64,000 nt of DNA, from the NCBI RefSeq assembly GCF_037023755.1, contig NZ_CP146100.1:6416501-6480500 (forward strand). The letters run 5' to 3'. Made by a program: the position numbers and the translations under genes. Within the stretch, counting starts at the first letter, position 1; each line of letters opens with the position of its first letter. Positions 44,163 to 52,421 of this stretch are shown piece by piece. The stretch comes from Saccharopolyspora sp. SCSIO 74807. GTDB taxonomy: Bacteria > Actinomycetota > Actinomycetes > Mycobacteriales > Pseudonocardiaceae. Below the pieces are notes generated by a model. That model ran no database searches. It was not told the DNA's origin and saw nothing but the letters and a program-made list of their open reading frames with translations.

Positions 44163-46313
44163 ATGTGTGCCGACGAGGCGTCTCCCGTGGGGAATTCGGT
44201 TGCTGGCCGTGTCCACGGTCATGTCGTCCAGACCGGTGTGGTCCACGGTGGGGTTCACCTTCATGCGTCCCAGTTGCCGGTAGCGCCTCCTCGGCAGTGG
44301 GCTCCCCCGCCGCCGCACTTCACCAACCGCAGTGCCGAACTCGATGAGCTAGGCGCGTCCCTGAGCCAGGTTGGAGAGCGGGGCGGATTGATCACGTTAT
44401 CCGGCTTGGGCGGTGCGGGCAAGACCGCTTTGGCGTTGCAATGGCTGCATACGATCGGAGCACGGTTCTCGGACGGGCATCTGTACGCCGACCTCACCGG
44501 GGATGTCCGGGGCCCGGTTGATCCTGGTGTAGTGCTGGGTGGGTTCCTGCGTGCGTTCGGGGTCGCCGGCGAAGACCTCCCCGACGGCCTCGAGCAGCGT
44601 GTCGGTTGGTTTCGCTCGTTGCTCGCGGACAAGAAGGTCGCGATCCTGCTCGACAACGCGGCCACGGCTGCGCAGGTGCGGGTGCTGCTGCCGCCGTCCT
44701 CGCAGAGCGTGGTGCTGGTGACGAGTCGTCGTCGGCTCGGAAGCCTGTTGGCCGATGGGGCCCGCTTCATCCACGTCGGCCCGTTGTCCACACAGGACGG
44801 TGCGCGTCTTCTCGAAGACACGCTCGGCCCGGGACGGATCGCGAACGAGTCGGAACAGACCGAGGAGTTGGCCCGTCTGTGTGGTGGTCTGCCGATCGCC
44901 CTATCTGTGATCGCGGCGCGTTTGGTGACACGGCGGCGATTACGGGTCAGCGACGTGGTCAGGGCGCTTCGGGCCGAACAGGATCGGCTCGCCCTGTTGT
45001 CTCGAGACGATGAAGTGGCGGTAGAGCCCGTGTTCGATCTGTCCTACGACGCACTGAGCCTGCAGGCACAAGGGATGTACCGAGTTCTCGGACTCCATCC
45101 CGGTACAGAGTTCCCCCTCGAGGTGGCCGCTGCCGCCACGAACACACCGATACAGCACGCCGAAGACTTGATCGATGAGCTGGTCGAGGCAAGCCTGGTG
45201 GACGAGGTAGGCCATGACCGGTTTCGCTTTCACGATTTGGTGCGCCTGCACGCCCGGCGCCTCGCGGAGACCCGTGAATCACCGCCCGCCCAAGCGCAAG
45301 TCGTGTTGCGGATCGCGGAGTACTACCTGCTCGCCGCGCAGGCCACCTGGCCGGTCACCACCGGACATTTGCGGGGCACCGACTACCAGTGCGCGACCGC
45401 TCCCCCACAGGTTCCACGCTTCTCCGCACGTCTCGAAGCACTGGAGTGGCTGGACACCGAACGGGCCAGCATGCTCGCGACCATCGCCGCCGCCTGCGAG
45501 CACCAATGGTGGGCCGCGGCGTACCAGTTGAGTTACGCGCTCTGGCCGCTGTTTCGTTTCCATGGCCACCATGACGACTGGCGTCGAGCCGACGAACTCG
45601 CGATCCAGGCCGCCCAAGCACTGGACCATGCCGAATGGGAAGCACGCGCGAGACGTCGGCTGGCCGTGCTCGAACAGCGTGTCGGGCACCACGAAGACGC
45701 CGCACGCCTGCTGGACCGATGCATGCCACTGTTCCAGTCCCTCGACGACGCCTACGGCGTCGCCAGCATCCACGACGCTCGCGCCGTACTCGCGCTCGAG
45801 AGCGGCCAGCCCCAGCGCGCGCTGGAACATGCCCGGCGAGCCCACGAACACTTCACCGCACTTGGCCATGCACGCAAGATTGCCTTGGCCGAGTTGCTGC
45901 TCGGCCAAGCACACCTGGCTACCGGGTCCGTGGACGAAGGACTCCGGCTCATGCAGAACGGACGCCACGCGTTGGCCGAGTTCGCCCAGCAGGACCCGTT
46001 CCACCATGCCCGGGCTGACCTCGTCGTCGCTCAAGCATTGACCACCACCGGCGACATCGACGCAGCAGCGCCCTTGGTGGATGCCGGCAGCCGGGCCATG
46101 GAGGAGCTGCGGTCGCGACCGGGACGTGCCCTCGCGCACCGCGCCCAGGCTGACCTCGCCCGCGCGCGTGGCGATCTTGCCCAGGCGCGGGCGCATTTCG
46201 CCGAGGCGATCAGCTTGTTCGAGCACCTCGGCGATGCCACCGCCGAGGTGCTGTCGCGCCAACTCGACGAGCTCAACCGGAAACAGGACTCCGGTCCCAC
46301 CGACCCACGGTGA
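44163..46313 (+). CDS. STAND (NB-ARC) ATPase with TPR domain
   Basis: 716 residues. The N-terminal leader has the repeated His/Val/Gly pattern GRVHGHVVQTGVVHGGVHLH seen in many actinobacterial STAND proteins. NB-ARC core: Walker A LSGLGGAGKTALALQW near 80, Walker B KVAILLDNAAT near 155, sensor VVLVTSRRRLGSL, and LCGGLPIALSVIAARLV. A winged helix (FDLSYDALSLQAQGMYRVLGLHP) and TPR repeats (about 430-700) follow. It resembles AfsR without its DNA-binding domain. ATG 44163 follows a GGGGGTGG stretch. Its 3' end overlaps the convergent kinase gene by 41 bp. Confidence 0.85.
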   Translation: MCADEASPVGNSVAGRVHGHVVQTGVVHGGVHLHASQLPVAPPRQWAPPPPHFTNRSAELDELGASLSQVGERGGLITLSGLGGAGKTALALQWLHTIGARFSDGHLYADLTGDVRGPVDPGVVLGGFLRAFGVAGEDLPDGLEQRVGWFRSLLADKKVAILLDNAATAAQVRVLLPPSSQSVVLVTSRRRLGSLLADGARFIHVGPLSTQDGARLLEDTLGPGRIANESEQTEELARLCGGLPIALSVIAARLVTRRRLRVSDVVRALRAEQDRLALLSRDDEVAVEPVFDLSYDALSLQAQGMYRVLGLHPGTEFPLEVAAAATNTPIQHAEDLIDELVEASLVDEVGHDRFRFHDLVRLHARRLAETRESPPAQAQVVLRIAEYYLLAAQATWPVTTGHLRGTDYQCATAPPQVPRFSARLEALEWLDTERASMLATIAAACEHQWWAAAYQLSYALWPLFRFHGHHDDWRRADELAIQAAQALDHAEWEARARRRLAVLEQRVGHHEDAARLLDRCMPLFQSLDDAYGVASIHDARAVLALESGQPQRALEHARRAHEHFTALGHARKIALAELLLGQAHLATGSVDEGLRLMQNGRHALAEFAQQDPFHHARADLVVAQALTTTGDIDAAAPLVDAGSRAMEELRSRPGRALAHRAQADLARARGDLAQARAHFAEAISLFEHLGDATAEVLSRQLDELNRKQDSGPTDPR

Positions 46314-47223
46314 CGCGCACCGGGTTGCGGGATCGCAGCACGGCCAGATCCGCCGGACTCAGCGACACCCCCGACGGAAAGCGGTGCCCGATGCGCCATC
46401 CGGCGTAGAGCACCGCGTCGGGCAAGGCTTCCACGGCATTTCCCGTCGCCAGCCAGCCATGCAGGAATGAGGCGAACAGGGAATCGCCAGCGCTAGAGGT
46501 GTTGCACACGCCCAAGGGAGCGACGGCCTCGGCACTGACCATCCTTCCGTCCCGCAGTCCCAACAGGCACCCCTGCGCACCGCGACCGACCGCAGCCATC
46601 AGACAACCCGGATAGCGGCGAAAGATCTGCGAGATCCATTTCTCCGGGGTCGTGGGAAGGCGTTCATGGCTGCAGAAGACGATGTCGGCGACTTCCAGCC
46701 ATGGTCCGTAGTAGTCCTCGTTGACGTCGGCGATCACATTGACGTCCACAGCGATCGGCACGCCACGCAGTACCGCCCTCGGCAGCAGCGGTCGGGTGAA
46801 CTCAGTGCTGGTCAACACCGCGAGGTCAGCCCCGCGCAGTGCCTCGGCGAACACCTCCTCGGGGTACTGGATCGCTGCGACGCTGGCCATGTGCGAGAAC
46901 ACCATCCGCTGGCCATCAGGGGCGACCAACACAGCTGCTAAAGCGGACGACGTGCCCTCGAGGACCGTCGGTCCGTCCAGGGCGTGCTCACGGAGTTGAT
47001 CGCGGATCAGTCGTCCGGGCCCGTCGGAACCGATCACCGTGCACAGCTCCACGTCGTCGCCCAGCCCGGCCAAGATCGTTGCAATGTGCCCCCCGGCCCC
47101 ACCGACACCGGCTTCTAACCATCGGGGACGCCACGGCCCCTGGCCCGGATCGACCGGCAGATCCTGCACTCCGACATTGATCGCGAGACTTGCTGTCCCC
47201 GCTACCACGACCTTGCTGCCCAT
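46273..47223 (-). CDS. PfkB-family carbohydrate/nucleoside kinase
   Basis: 316 residues, ribokinase fold. The N-terminal GVGGAGGHIATILAGLGDDVEL is the sugar-binding PfkB-1 motif with the unusual GGAGGH, and DGPGRLIRDQLREHALDG follows. The C-terminal signature reads NTSSAGDSLFASFLHGWL near residue 240: the catalytic Asp and following Ser are kept, but the usual D-T-x-G-A-G-D has Asn first and Ser before AGD. The substrate (sugar, nucleoside or other alcohol) is unknown. ATG 47223 sits behind AGAGGTGA. It is convergent and overlapping with the STAND gene. Confidence 0.82.
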   Translation of the reverse strand: MGSKVVVAGTASLAINVGVQDLPVDPGQGPWRPRWLEAGVGGAGGHIATILAGLGDDVELCTVIGSDGPGRLIRDQLREHALDGPTVLEGTSSALAAVLVAPDGQRMVFSHMASVAAIQYPEEVFAEALRGADLAVLTSTEFTRPLLPRAVLRGVPIAVDVNVIADVNEDYYGPWLEVADIVFCSHERLPTTPEKWISQIFRRYPGCLMAAVGRGAQGCLLGLRDGRMVSAEAVAPLGVCNTSSAGDSLFASFLHGWLATGNAVEALPDAVLYAGWRIGHRFPSGVSLSPADLAVLRSRNPVRVTVGRWDRSPVSG

Positions 47224-47619
47224 GCCGTTCACCTCTTCCGCCCCCTCACCGCAGAGAGATCATCGCCGCGGTGGCGGTGCTACGAGCCGGATTTCTGACC
47301 GGCTAAGGTTCACTCGCCGTGTTGGACACACCGCCGTCACTCCATTCCCGGTTCCGGAAAATCCGCACCTCATCGCAGCCCTTGTTGATATTGAACGAGC
47401 AACTTAAATGATCATTTAATGCATTCAGAGAAGGCGGGATTATTCCGTGTTTTGGTAGCTCTCAACGGGGTGGCAAAACGCTGTCAGTCGGCGTACAAAC
47501 CGTTTGGTTCCCTCGAACACGTTCACGTGTTTACTGCGATCAGGGGCTGCCGCCTCCGTCGATGCCGAGGACACTCGGCAGTCACGGGGAGATACCTCGG
47601 CCAGCGGAAGGGGGCGCTG

Positions 47620-49446
47620 GTGGACTTCCGAATCTGCGGCCGCGTACAGGCCCGGCTCGGCGATGCAGCGCCACAGGAATGGCGCTCGGCCAGAGTGCGG
47701 GGCCTGCTCGGCGCGCTGCTGACCAGCGCGGGCAAGACCGTGCTGACCGGCACACTCGTGGATTGGTTGTGGGGCCCCGATGAGGACCCGCAGCATCCTC
47801 CCAAGAGCTTGCACAACTACGTCAGCCGGCTTCGTGCCGTCTTGCGGGTGATGAAGCCGCCGTACGAGGTCGAGTTCGTCGAGCACGGTTACCGCATCGA
47901 CGTCGACCGTGACCGCGTCGACTACCACCGTGCCCGGCGGCTGTTGTCCCACGGTCGCTCCGCTTTGCGCGAGCACGATTACGTCCACGCCCGCCACCTG
48001 TTGCTGGAGTCCCTTGAGCTCGCTGAGCAGCCGCCGCTACTGGAGCTCGACACACCGCGTGCTGTCGAGTTCCGGCGCTCTACCCAGAACAACCTCGTGC
48101 TTCCGGTTCTCAACACCCTGGCCGAAAGCCACCTCGGCCTCGACGAGCCGGACGCGGTGCTGGCACTGCTGGATGAGCTGCCAGCTGAGTTCGGCCTGAA
48201 CGTCACGCTGCTCAAACGCCGCCTGGACGCGCTCTGGGCCCTGCACCGTCACGACGAGGCGACCGGTCACTTCCTCGACACCTACCGGACGCTGCGTAAG
48301 CAGGGATTGGAGGAGGAAGCCGCCGATCTGCGCGCCTACGGCCAGCCCACCTCTCCCGCAGTGCCCGCGCCACGCCCTCCGGTCGAGGATCTCCCCCACT
48401 ACCGCTGCACCCCGCAGCGTCTCCCGCACGACCGGACCGACCTGGTCGGCCGACAGCACCTCTTGTCCACTTTGGACGAAAAAACCGACCAGGGCCGTGC
48501 CTCGAAACTCATCGTGCTCACCGGTACCGCGGGGATCGGTAAGACCGCCCTCGCCTTGCGTTGGGCGCACCTCGACCGCGATCGCTACCCCGGCGGTCGG
48601 CTGTATGTCGACCTGCACGGCTTCTCCCGCGAACCCAGCCTCGACTCCAACACCCTGACCAGGCGACTGCTCAACGACTTCCAATCACCCGCCGACACAC
48701 TGGGCGACAGCGAACAGCAGCGAACGCGGCTGTCTCGACTACTGGCCGGACGACATACCCTGCTCGTCCTCGACAACCTCGCGGACCCATCGCAGATCAG
48801 CCCGCTACTCGATCTCGTCCCCGACGCCCTGGTGTTGGTGACCAGCCGCCACCACCACAATCACCTCGCGAACGACTGGGGCGCCGAGGAAATCCACGTC
48901 CCCACCCTCACCAACGCAGACGCCACAGCATGGCTGCACGACACCATCGGTACCCGGGTCGGAACCGAACGCGAGGCATTCGAGTCCCTAGTGTCCTTGA
49001 GCGCCGGCATCCCGTTGGCACTGCGCATCATCGGCAAGTACGCCCATGATCGGCCCCGAACCCCGCTCACCGAGATCGTCGACATCCTGCGCACCGAACA
49101 CCGACTGCTGTCCATGGGCGATGCCAGCGATCCCGAGCACACCAGCCTGCACGCCAGTTTCCAACTGTCTTACCGAAACCTGCGCGGACCGACACAGCAG
49201 CTGTTTCATCTCCTCGGACTACACCCCACAGCACAAATCACGCTCGGAGCTGCCACCGCGCTCACCGACGAAACCCGCGCGACCACCCGCACCCTGCTCG
49301 ACGAACTGATCCAGGCCAACCTTCTCGACCAAGAACACGGCCGTTACGCGTTGCACGACCTTCTGCACGAATTCGCCACCGACACCGTAAAGACCGCACA
49401 GACGACCGAGAACCAGACGGCAGCCCGGCTGCGTCTACTGCAGTGA
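47620..49446 (+). CDS. SARP-type regulator with NB-ARC, lacking TPR tail
   Basis: 608 residues. An OmpR-like winged helix (about 1-90; LLGALLTSAGKTVLTGTLVDWLW and SLHNYVSRLRAVL), a BTAD domain (about 95-240; DRVDYHRARRLLSHG), then an NB-ARC ATPase: Walker A LTGTAGIGKTALALRW near 300, Walker B HTLLVLDNLADPSQ near 382, and LSAGIPLALRIIGKYA. It stops right after the winged-helix part (ALHDLLHEFATD), so the TPR sensor typical of AfsR-type SARPs is missing. GTG 47620 is chosen over upstream starts because GGAAGGGGG lies five bases before it and the SARP fold begins there. SARPs activate secondary-metabolite genes. Confidence 0.83.
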   Translation: MDFRICGRVQARLGDAAPQEWRSARVRGLLGALLTSAGKTVLTGTLVDWLWGPDEDPQHPPKSLHNYVSRLRAVLRVMKPPYEVEFVEHGYRIDVDRDRVDYHRARRLLSHGRSALREHDYVHARHLLLESLELAEQPPLLELDTPRAVEFRRSTQNNLVLPVLNTLAESHLGLDEPDAVLALLDELPAEFGLNVTLLKRRLDALWALHRHDEATGHFLDTYRTLRKQGLEEEAADLRAYGQPTSPAVPAPRPPVEDLPHYRCTPQRLPHDRTDLVGRQHLLSTLDEKTDQGRASKLIVLTGTAGIGKTALALRWAHLDRDRYPGGRLYVDLHGFSREPSLDSNTLTRRLLNDFQSPADTLGDSEQQRTRLSRLLAGRHTLLVLDNLADPSQISPLLDLVPDALVLVTSRHHHNHLANDWGAEEIHVPTLTNADATAWLHDTIGTRVGTEREAFESLVSLSAGIPLALRIIGKYAHDRPRTPLTEIVDILRTEHRLLSMGDASDPEHTSLHASFQLSYRNLRGPTQQLFHLLGLHPTAQITLGAATALTDETRATTRTLLDELIQANLLDQEHGRYALHDLLHEFATDTVKTAQTTENQTAARLRLLQ

Positions 49447-49704
49447 GGCCGACAAGCTCCACCGTAGGCTGCAGGATCCCCACTGGATCACCATCAGCGA
49501 GCGCCTTCGCACCCTCGGAGTCACCGGCTTCTAAAACCCTCTCCGGTCCTTCATGGACTCGACACCGTCCTAGGTGGACCCGGCACCATGTCGTGATCCA
49601 CGCCATGTAATGATCTTGCTTACCCGGCGACGCCGGTCCCCGCCAGGGGCACGAACAAACCGCGCCGCGCGCGGGCGAGAAAGATCACGGAGAGTACGAC
49701 CACG

Positions 49705-49830
49705 ATGACGCGTACCCTGCGCCTCGTAAGCGCACTGGCCGCCCTCGGCATCATTGGCCTGGCACTGCTGCAGCCCACCATCCTCGAGGCCAGCCATGCC
49801 TTTACGCTCCTGTGGCTGGACCAATTCTAA
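49705..49830 (+). CDS. 41-residue hydrophobic peptide
   Basis: A short gene with a GGAGAG ribosome site about ten bases before its ATG and a strong terminator 18 bases after its stop. The product has a basic start (MTRTLRLV), a hydrophobic core (SALAALGIIGLALLQP) and a mixed tail ending LLWLDQF. It could be a single-pass membrane peptide, a secreted signal-peptide-like pheromone, or a toxin of a toxin-antitoxin pair. It lies 258 bases after the SARP gene. In between, an alternative frame ends at 49534 with ISERLRTLGVTGF, perhaps the tail of a lost gene. Confidence 0.55.
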   Translation: MTRTLRLVSALAALGIIGLALLQPTILEASHAFTLLWLDQF

Positions 49831-49848
49831 AACGCCACAACAAGAAAG

Positions 49849-49872
49849 GGCCGACGTTTCGGAACGTCGGCC
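49849..49872 (+). terminator. Terminator after the small peptide gene
   Basis: A perfect 10-bp stem (GGCCGACGTT and its complement) with a TCGG tetraloop is followed by GTTTC, 18 bases after the peptide stop. Confidence 0.85.
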
Positions 49873-49909
49873 GTTTCACTTCCCGCCCATCACCGCAGAT
49901 CTAGATGTG

Positions 49910-50120
49910 CTACTGACGTTGGCCGTTGACCGGCTGGACCTTCGACTTCTGTAGCAGCCTTTCATAGGGGGTTTATCCTCCGAAGCTGCCGTGGGGTCGG
50001 TCGTAGTTGTAGTAGTCTTGCCATTCTTGAGCTCGTCGTTAAACACGGCGGCGTCGTCGATGAAGACGCCGCCGAGCAGGCGGTAGAACTCCTCCGCGTC
50101 GATGCGGTGTGAGCGTTCGA
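49910..50120 (-). pseudogene. IS481-type transposase remnant (3' end)
   Basis: Joining two minus-strand frames gives a typical IS481 transposase C-terminus: NVERSHRIDAEEFYRLLGG then VFIDDAAVFNDELK, and, after a frameshift near 50030, WQDYYNYDRPHGSFGG, a stop codon (TAA for the expected Gln), and TPYERLLQKSKVQPVNGQRQ. The 5' two thirds, with the DDE residues except the last region, are missing. It abuts a broken MFS gene. Confidence 0.75.
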
Positions 50121-50390
50121 CGTTCTCCGACGCCCGCGGACGCAAGCCGCTGGTGCTGGCCGGGCTCTCCGTCACCACGATCAGGCACCGCGGCACTGGG
50201 TTTCAACGGCTCGGTGCCGGTGTTCCTGGCGATCTCGCTGGTCGCCGGGGTGGGCGCGGGCCTGCTCAACCCGGCACGAACGCGGCCGTGGCTGACCTGA
50301 TCGGCGCGCAGAACAAGGGCGGACCGGTACCGGCCGCGTTCCAGATGGCCGCCGATGTCGGAGCGATCCTCGGACCGCTGATCCCCGATC
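50119..50390 (+). pseudogene. MFS transporter fragment
   Basis: Pieces of one MFS protein are spread over two frames: FSDARGRKPLVLAGLSV (motif A, D-x-x-GRKP), then GSVPVFLAISLVAGVGAGLL in another frame, then AAVADLIGAQNKGGPVPAAF and ADVGAILGPLI back in the first. The 5' part was lost at the junction with the IS481 remnant and the 3' part ends before fmdB. It may once have served the formamidase locus. Confidence 0.65.
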
Positions 50391-50481
50391 CAGCGACCGC
50401 ACCTGCGCGCCAGGGCCTTCGACCCGGCACCGAGACCGCAGCGGTGCTGCAATGTGGCCAGGAGCCAGGAAAGGGGCGCGC

Positions 50482-50763
50482 GTGGCGGTATACCAATTCC
50501 GATGCGAGGCGCACGGCGTCTTCGACACCTCGCACCCGATCGGCACCGCGCCACCGAGCAGACCGTGCCCCACGTGCCGGGCGGCCGCGGCTCGGGTCTG
50601 GTCCGCACCGCACCTCGCGTCGTCGCCGGCGCGGATGGCGCTGATCGAGCACACCGAGCGGACCGGTGAACGGCCCGAGGTGGTCTCCGATCCCCCTCCA
50701 GCGCGGTGTCGCGGTCGCAACGTCACCACTGATCCGAAGCATCGGCTCTTGCCGCGGCCGTGA
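50482..50763 (+). CDS. fmdB: FmdB-family zinc-ribbon protein
   Basis: 93 residues. The N-terminus has the FmdB pattern: aromatic start VYQFRC, then C-x-x-C in RPCPTCRAAAARVW, giving a small zinc ribbon with Cys at about 9 and the pair near 34 and 37 (the first pair is CEAH, so a His may replace one Cys). FmdB was named as a regulator encoded beside formamidase. GTG 50482 is preceded by GGAAAGGGG. It lies 230 bases upstream of the formamidase gene, on the same strand. Confidence 0.8.
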   Translation: MAVYQFRCEAHGVFDTSHPIGTAPPSRPCPTCRAAAARVWSAPHLASSPARMALIEHTERTGERPEVVSDPPPARCRGRNVTTDPKHRLLPRP

Positions 50764-50993
50764 CGGAGGTGGTCGGCGAACATGGACGGGCGGCGGGGCT
50801 GCACGCTTCCGTCCCGGATCAGCGCGCGCTGCCGCTCGCCCCAAATACCGTCCACATCGGACGTTCGGGCGCGATTGCCGCGCAGCGATCAAGTCGCAGT
50901 TTCCCGTTCGAGGACCGGGCACCCAGAGTCGTCCGGCTTCCCGCGCGGTCGCACGAATGCCGCTCCAGTCCCGAATGAGAAAGGCAGCCCGCC

Positions 50994-52247
50994 ATGCCCG
51001 AGGTCGTCTTCCCACTCGATTCCACCCGGAGCTTCCCGGACCAGCAGCTCGTCGGCCACAACCGCTACCACCCGGACATCCCCGCCGCGGTCCACGTCCG
51101 ACCCGGCGAGCAGTTCCGGATGCACTGCCGGGAATGGTTCGACGGTGCCATCCGCAACGACGACTCCGCCGACGACATCCGCGAAGCACCGATATCGAAG
51201 GTGCACGCCCTTTCCGGACCGGTCGCGATCGAGGGTGCCGCGCCGGGCGACCTGCTGGTCGTCGACATCCTCGACGTCGGACCACTGCCGCAAGAGGACT
51301 CCGGGCCGCTGGCCGGTCAGGGCTGGGGCTACACCGGCATCTTCGCCAAACGCAACGGCGGATCGTTCCTGGTCGAGCAGTTCCCGGACGCGTACAAGGC
51401 GGTGTGGGACTTCACCGGCCAGACAGCCACATCACGGCACATCCCGGAGGTTTCGTTCACCGGCATCACCCACCCCGGTCTGATGGCCACCGCGCCGTCG
51501 GCGGATCTGCTCGCGAAGTGGAACTCCCGCGAAGCCGCCCTGATCGCGACCGACCCGGACCGCGTACCGCCGCTGGCTCTGCCGCCCGAGCCCGACGACG
51601 CGATCCTCGGGTCACTGACGGGAGCCGACCACGACCGGGTCGCCGCCGAAGCCGCCCGCACCGCACCGCCGCGGGAGAACGGCGGCAACCAGGACATCAA
51701 GAACCTGACCCGCGGCACCCGGGTCTTCTACCCGGTCTTCGTGCCGGGAGCGAACTTCTCGGTCGGCGACCTGCACTTCTCCCAAGGCGACGGGGAAATC
51801 ACCTTCTGCGGCGGAATCGAGATGGGCGGCTACCTGGACCTGCACGTCGACCTGATCAAAGGCGGAATGCAGACTTACGGAGTCGCTGAGAACGCGATCT
51901 TCCTGCCCGGCAACACCGACCCGCAGTACAGCGAGTGGCTCGCGTTCTCCGGCACGTCCGTGACGCTCGACGGCGAGCAGCGATACCTGGACTCCCAGCT
52001 GGCCTACCAACGCGCGTGCCTGCACGCGATCGACTACCTCAGCAAGTTCGGCTACAGCCCCGAACAAGCGTACCTGCTGCTCGGTGCCGCGCCGGTCGAG
52101 GGCAGGCTCTCCGGTGTCGTCGACATCCCCAACTCGTGCGCGACGATCTACCTGCCGACCGCCATCTTCGACTTCGACGTGCGCCCCTCGGCGAACGGCC
52201 CGCACCGCATAGATCCCGGCATCGGCGCACCCCGCTCGGCATCCTGA
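50994..52247 (+). CDS. fmdA: Formamidase (FmdA/AmdA family)
   Basis: 417 residues, the usual length. Formamidases cleave formamide to formate and ammonia. Family features: HNRYHPDIPAAVHVRPGEQF at the start, REWFDGAIRNDDSADDI, ISKVHALSGPVAIEGAAPGD, FTGITHPGLMATAPS, GGNQDIKNLTRGTRVFYPV, LHFSQGDGEITFCGGIEMGG, and QRACLHAIDYLSKFGYSPEQ near the end. The protein is intact, with AAAGG upstream of ATG 50994. Together with the downstream minus-strand amidohydrolase and aspA it points to use of amide nitrogen. Confidence 0.93.
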   Translation: MPEVVFPLDSTRSFPDQQLVGHNRYHPDIPAAVHVRPGEQFRMHCREWFDGAIRNDDSADDIREAPISKVHALSGPVAIEGAAPGDLLVVDILDVGPLPQEDSGPLAGQGWGYTGIFAKRNGGSFLVEQFPDAYKAVWDFTGQTATSRHIPEVSFTGITHPGLMATAPSADLLAKWNSREAALIATDPDRVPPLALPPEPDDAILGSLTGADHDRVAAEAARTAPPRENGGNQDIKNLTRGTRVFYPVFVPGANFSVGDLHFSQGDGEITFCGGIEMGGYLDLHVDLIKGGMQTYGVAENAIFLPGNTDPQYSEWLAFSGTSVTLDGEQRYLDSQLAYQRACLHAIDYLSKFGYSPEQAYLLLGAAPVEGRLSGVVDIPNSCATIYLPTAIFDFDVRPSANGPHRIDPGIGAPRSAS

Positions 52248-52421
52248 CCCAGGCGCGGAAGCCGGGCGGGCCGGCACGACCTCGCTCCAAGCGGCGCTGA
52301 ACATGCAGCTCAACGACCGCGCTTCCCACTTGAGCGGCGAGTGAATGGCTCGGGACAGACACCGGATCCGCCTCCGCAGTCGTTGGAGATCCTCTGTCGG
52401 CCGCCGACGGACCGCGCGGCG

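Noticed and set aside
47419-47619. N-terminal extension of the SARP gene
   Set aside because: No SARP-like sequence upstream of 47620, and the GGAAGGGGG site sits right before GTG 47620.
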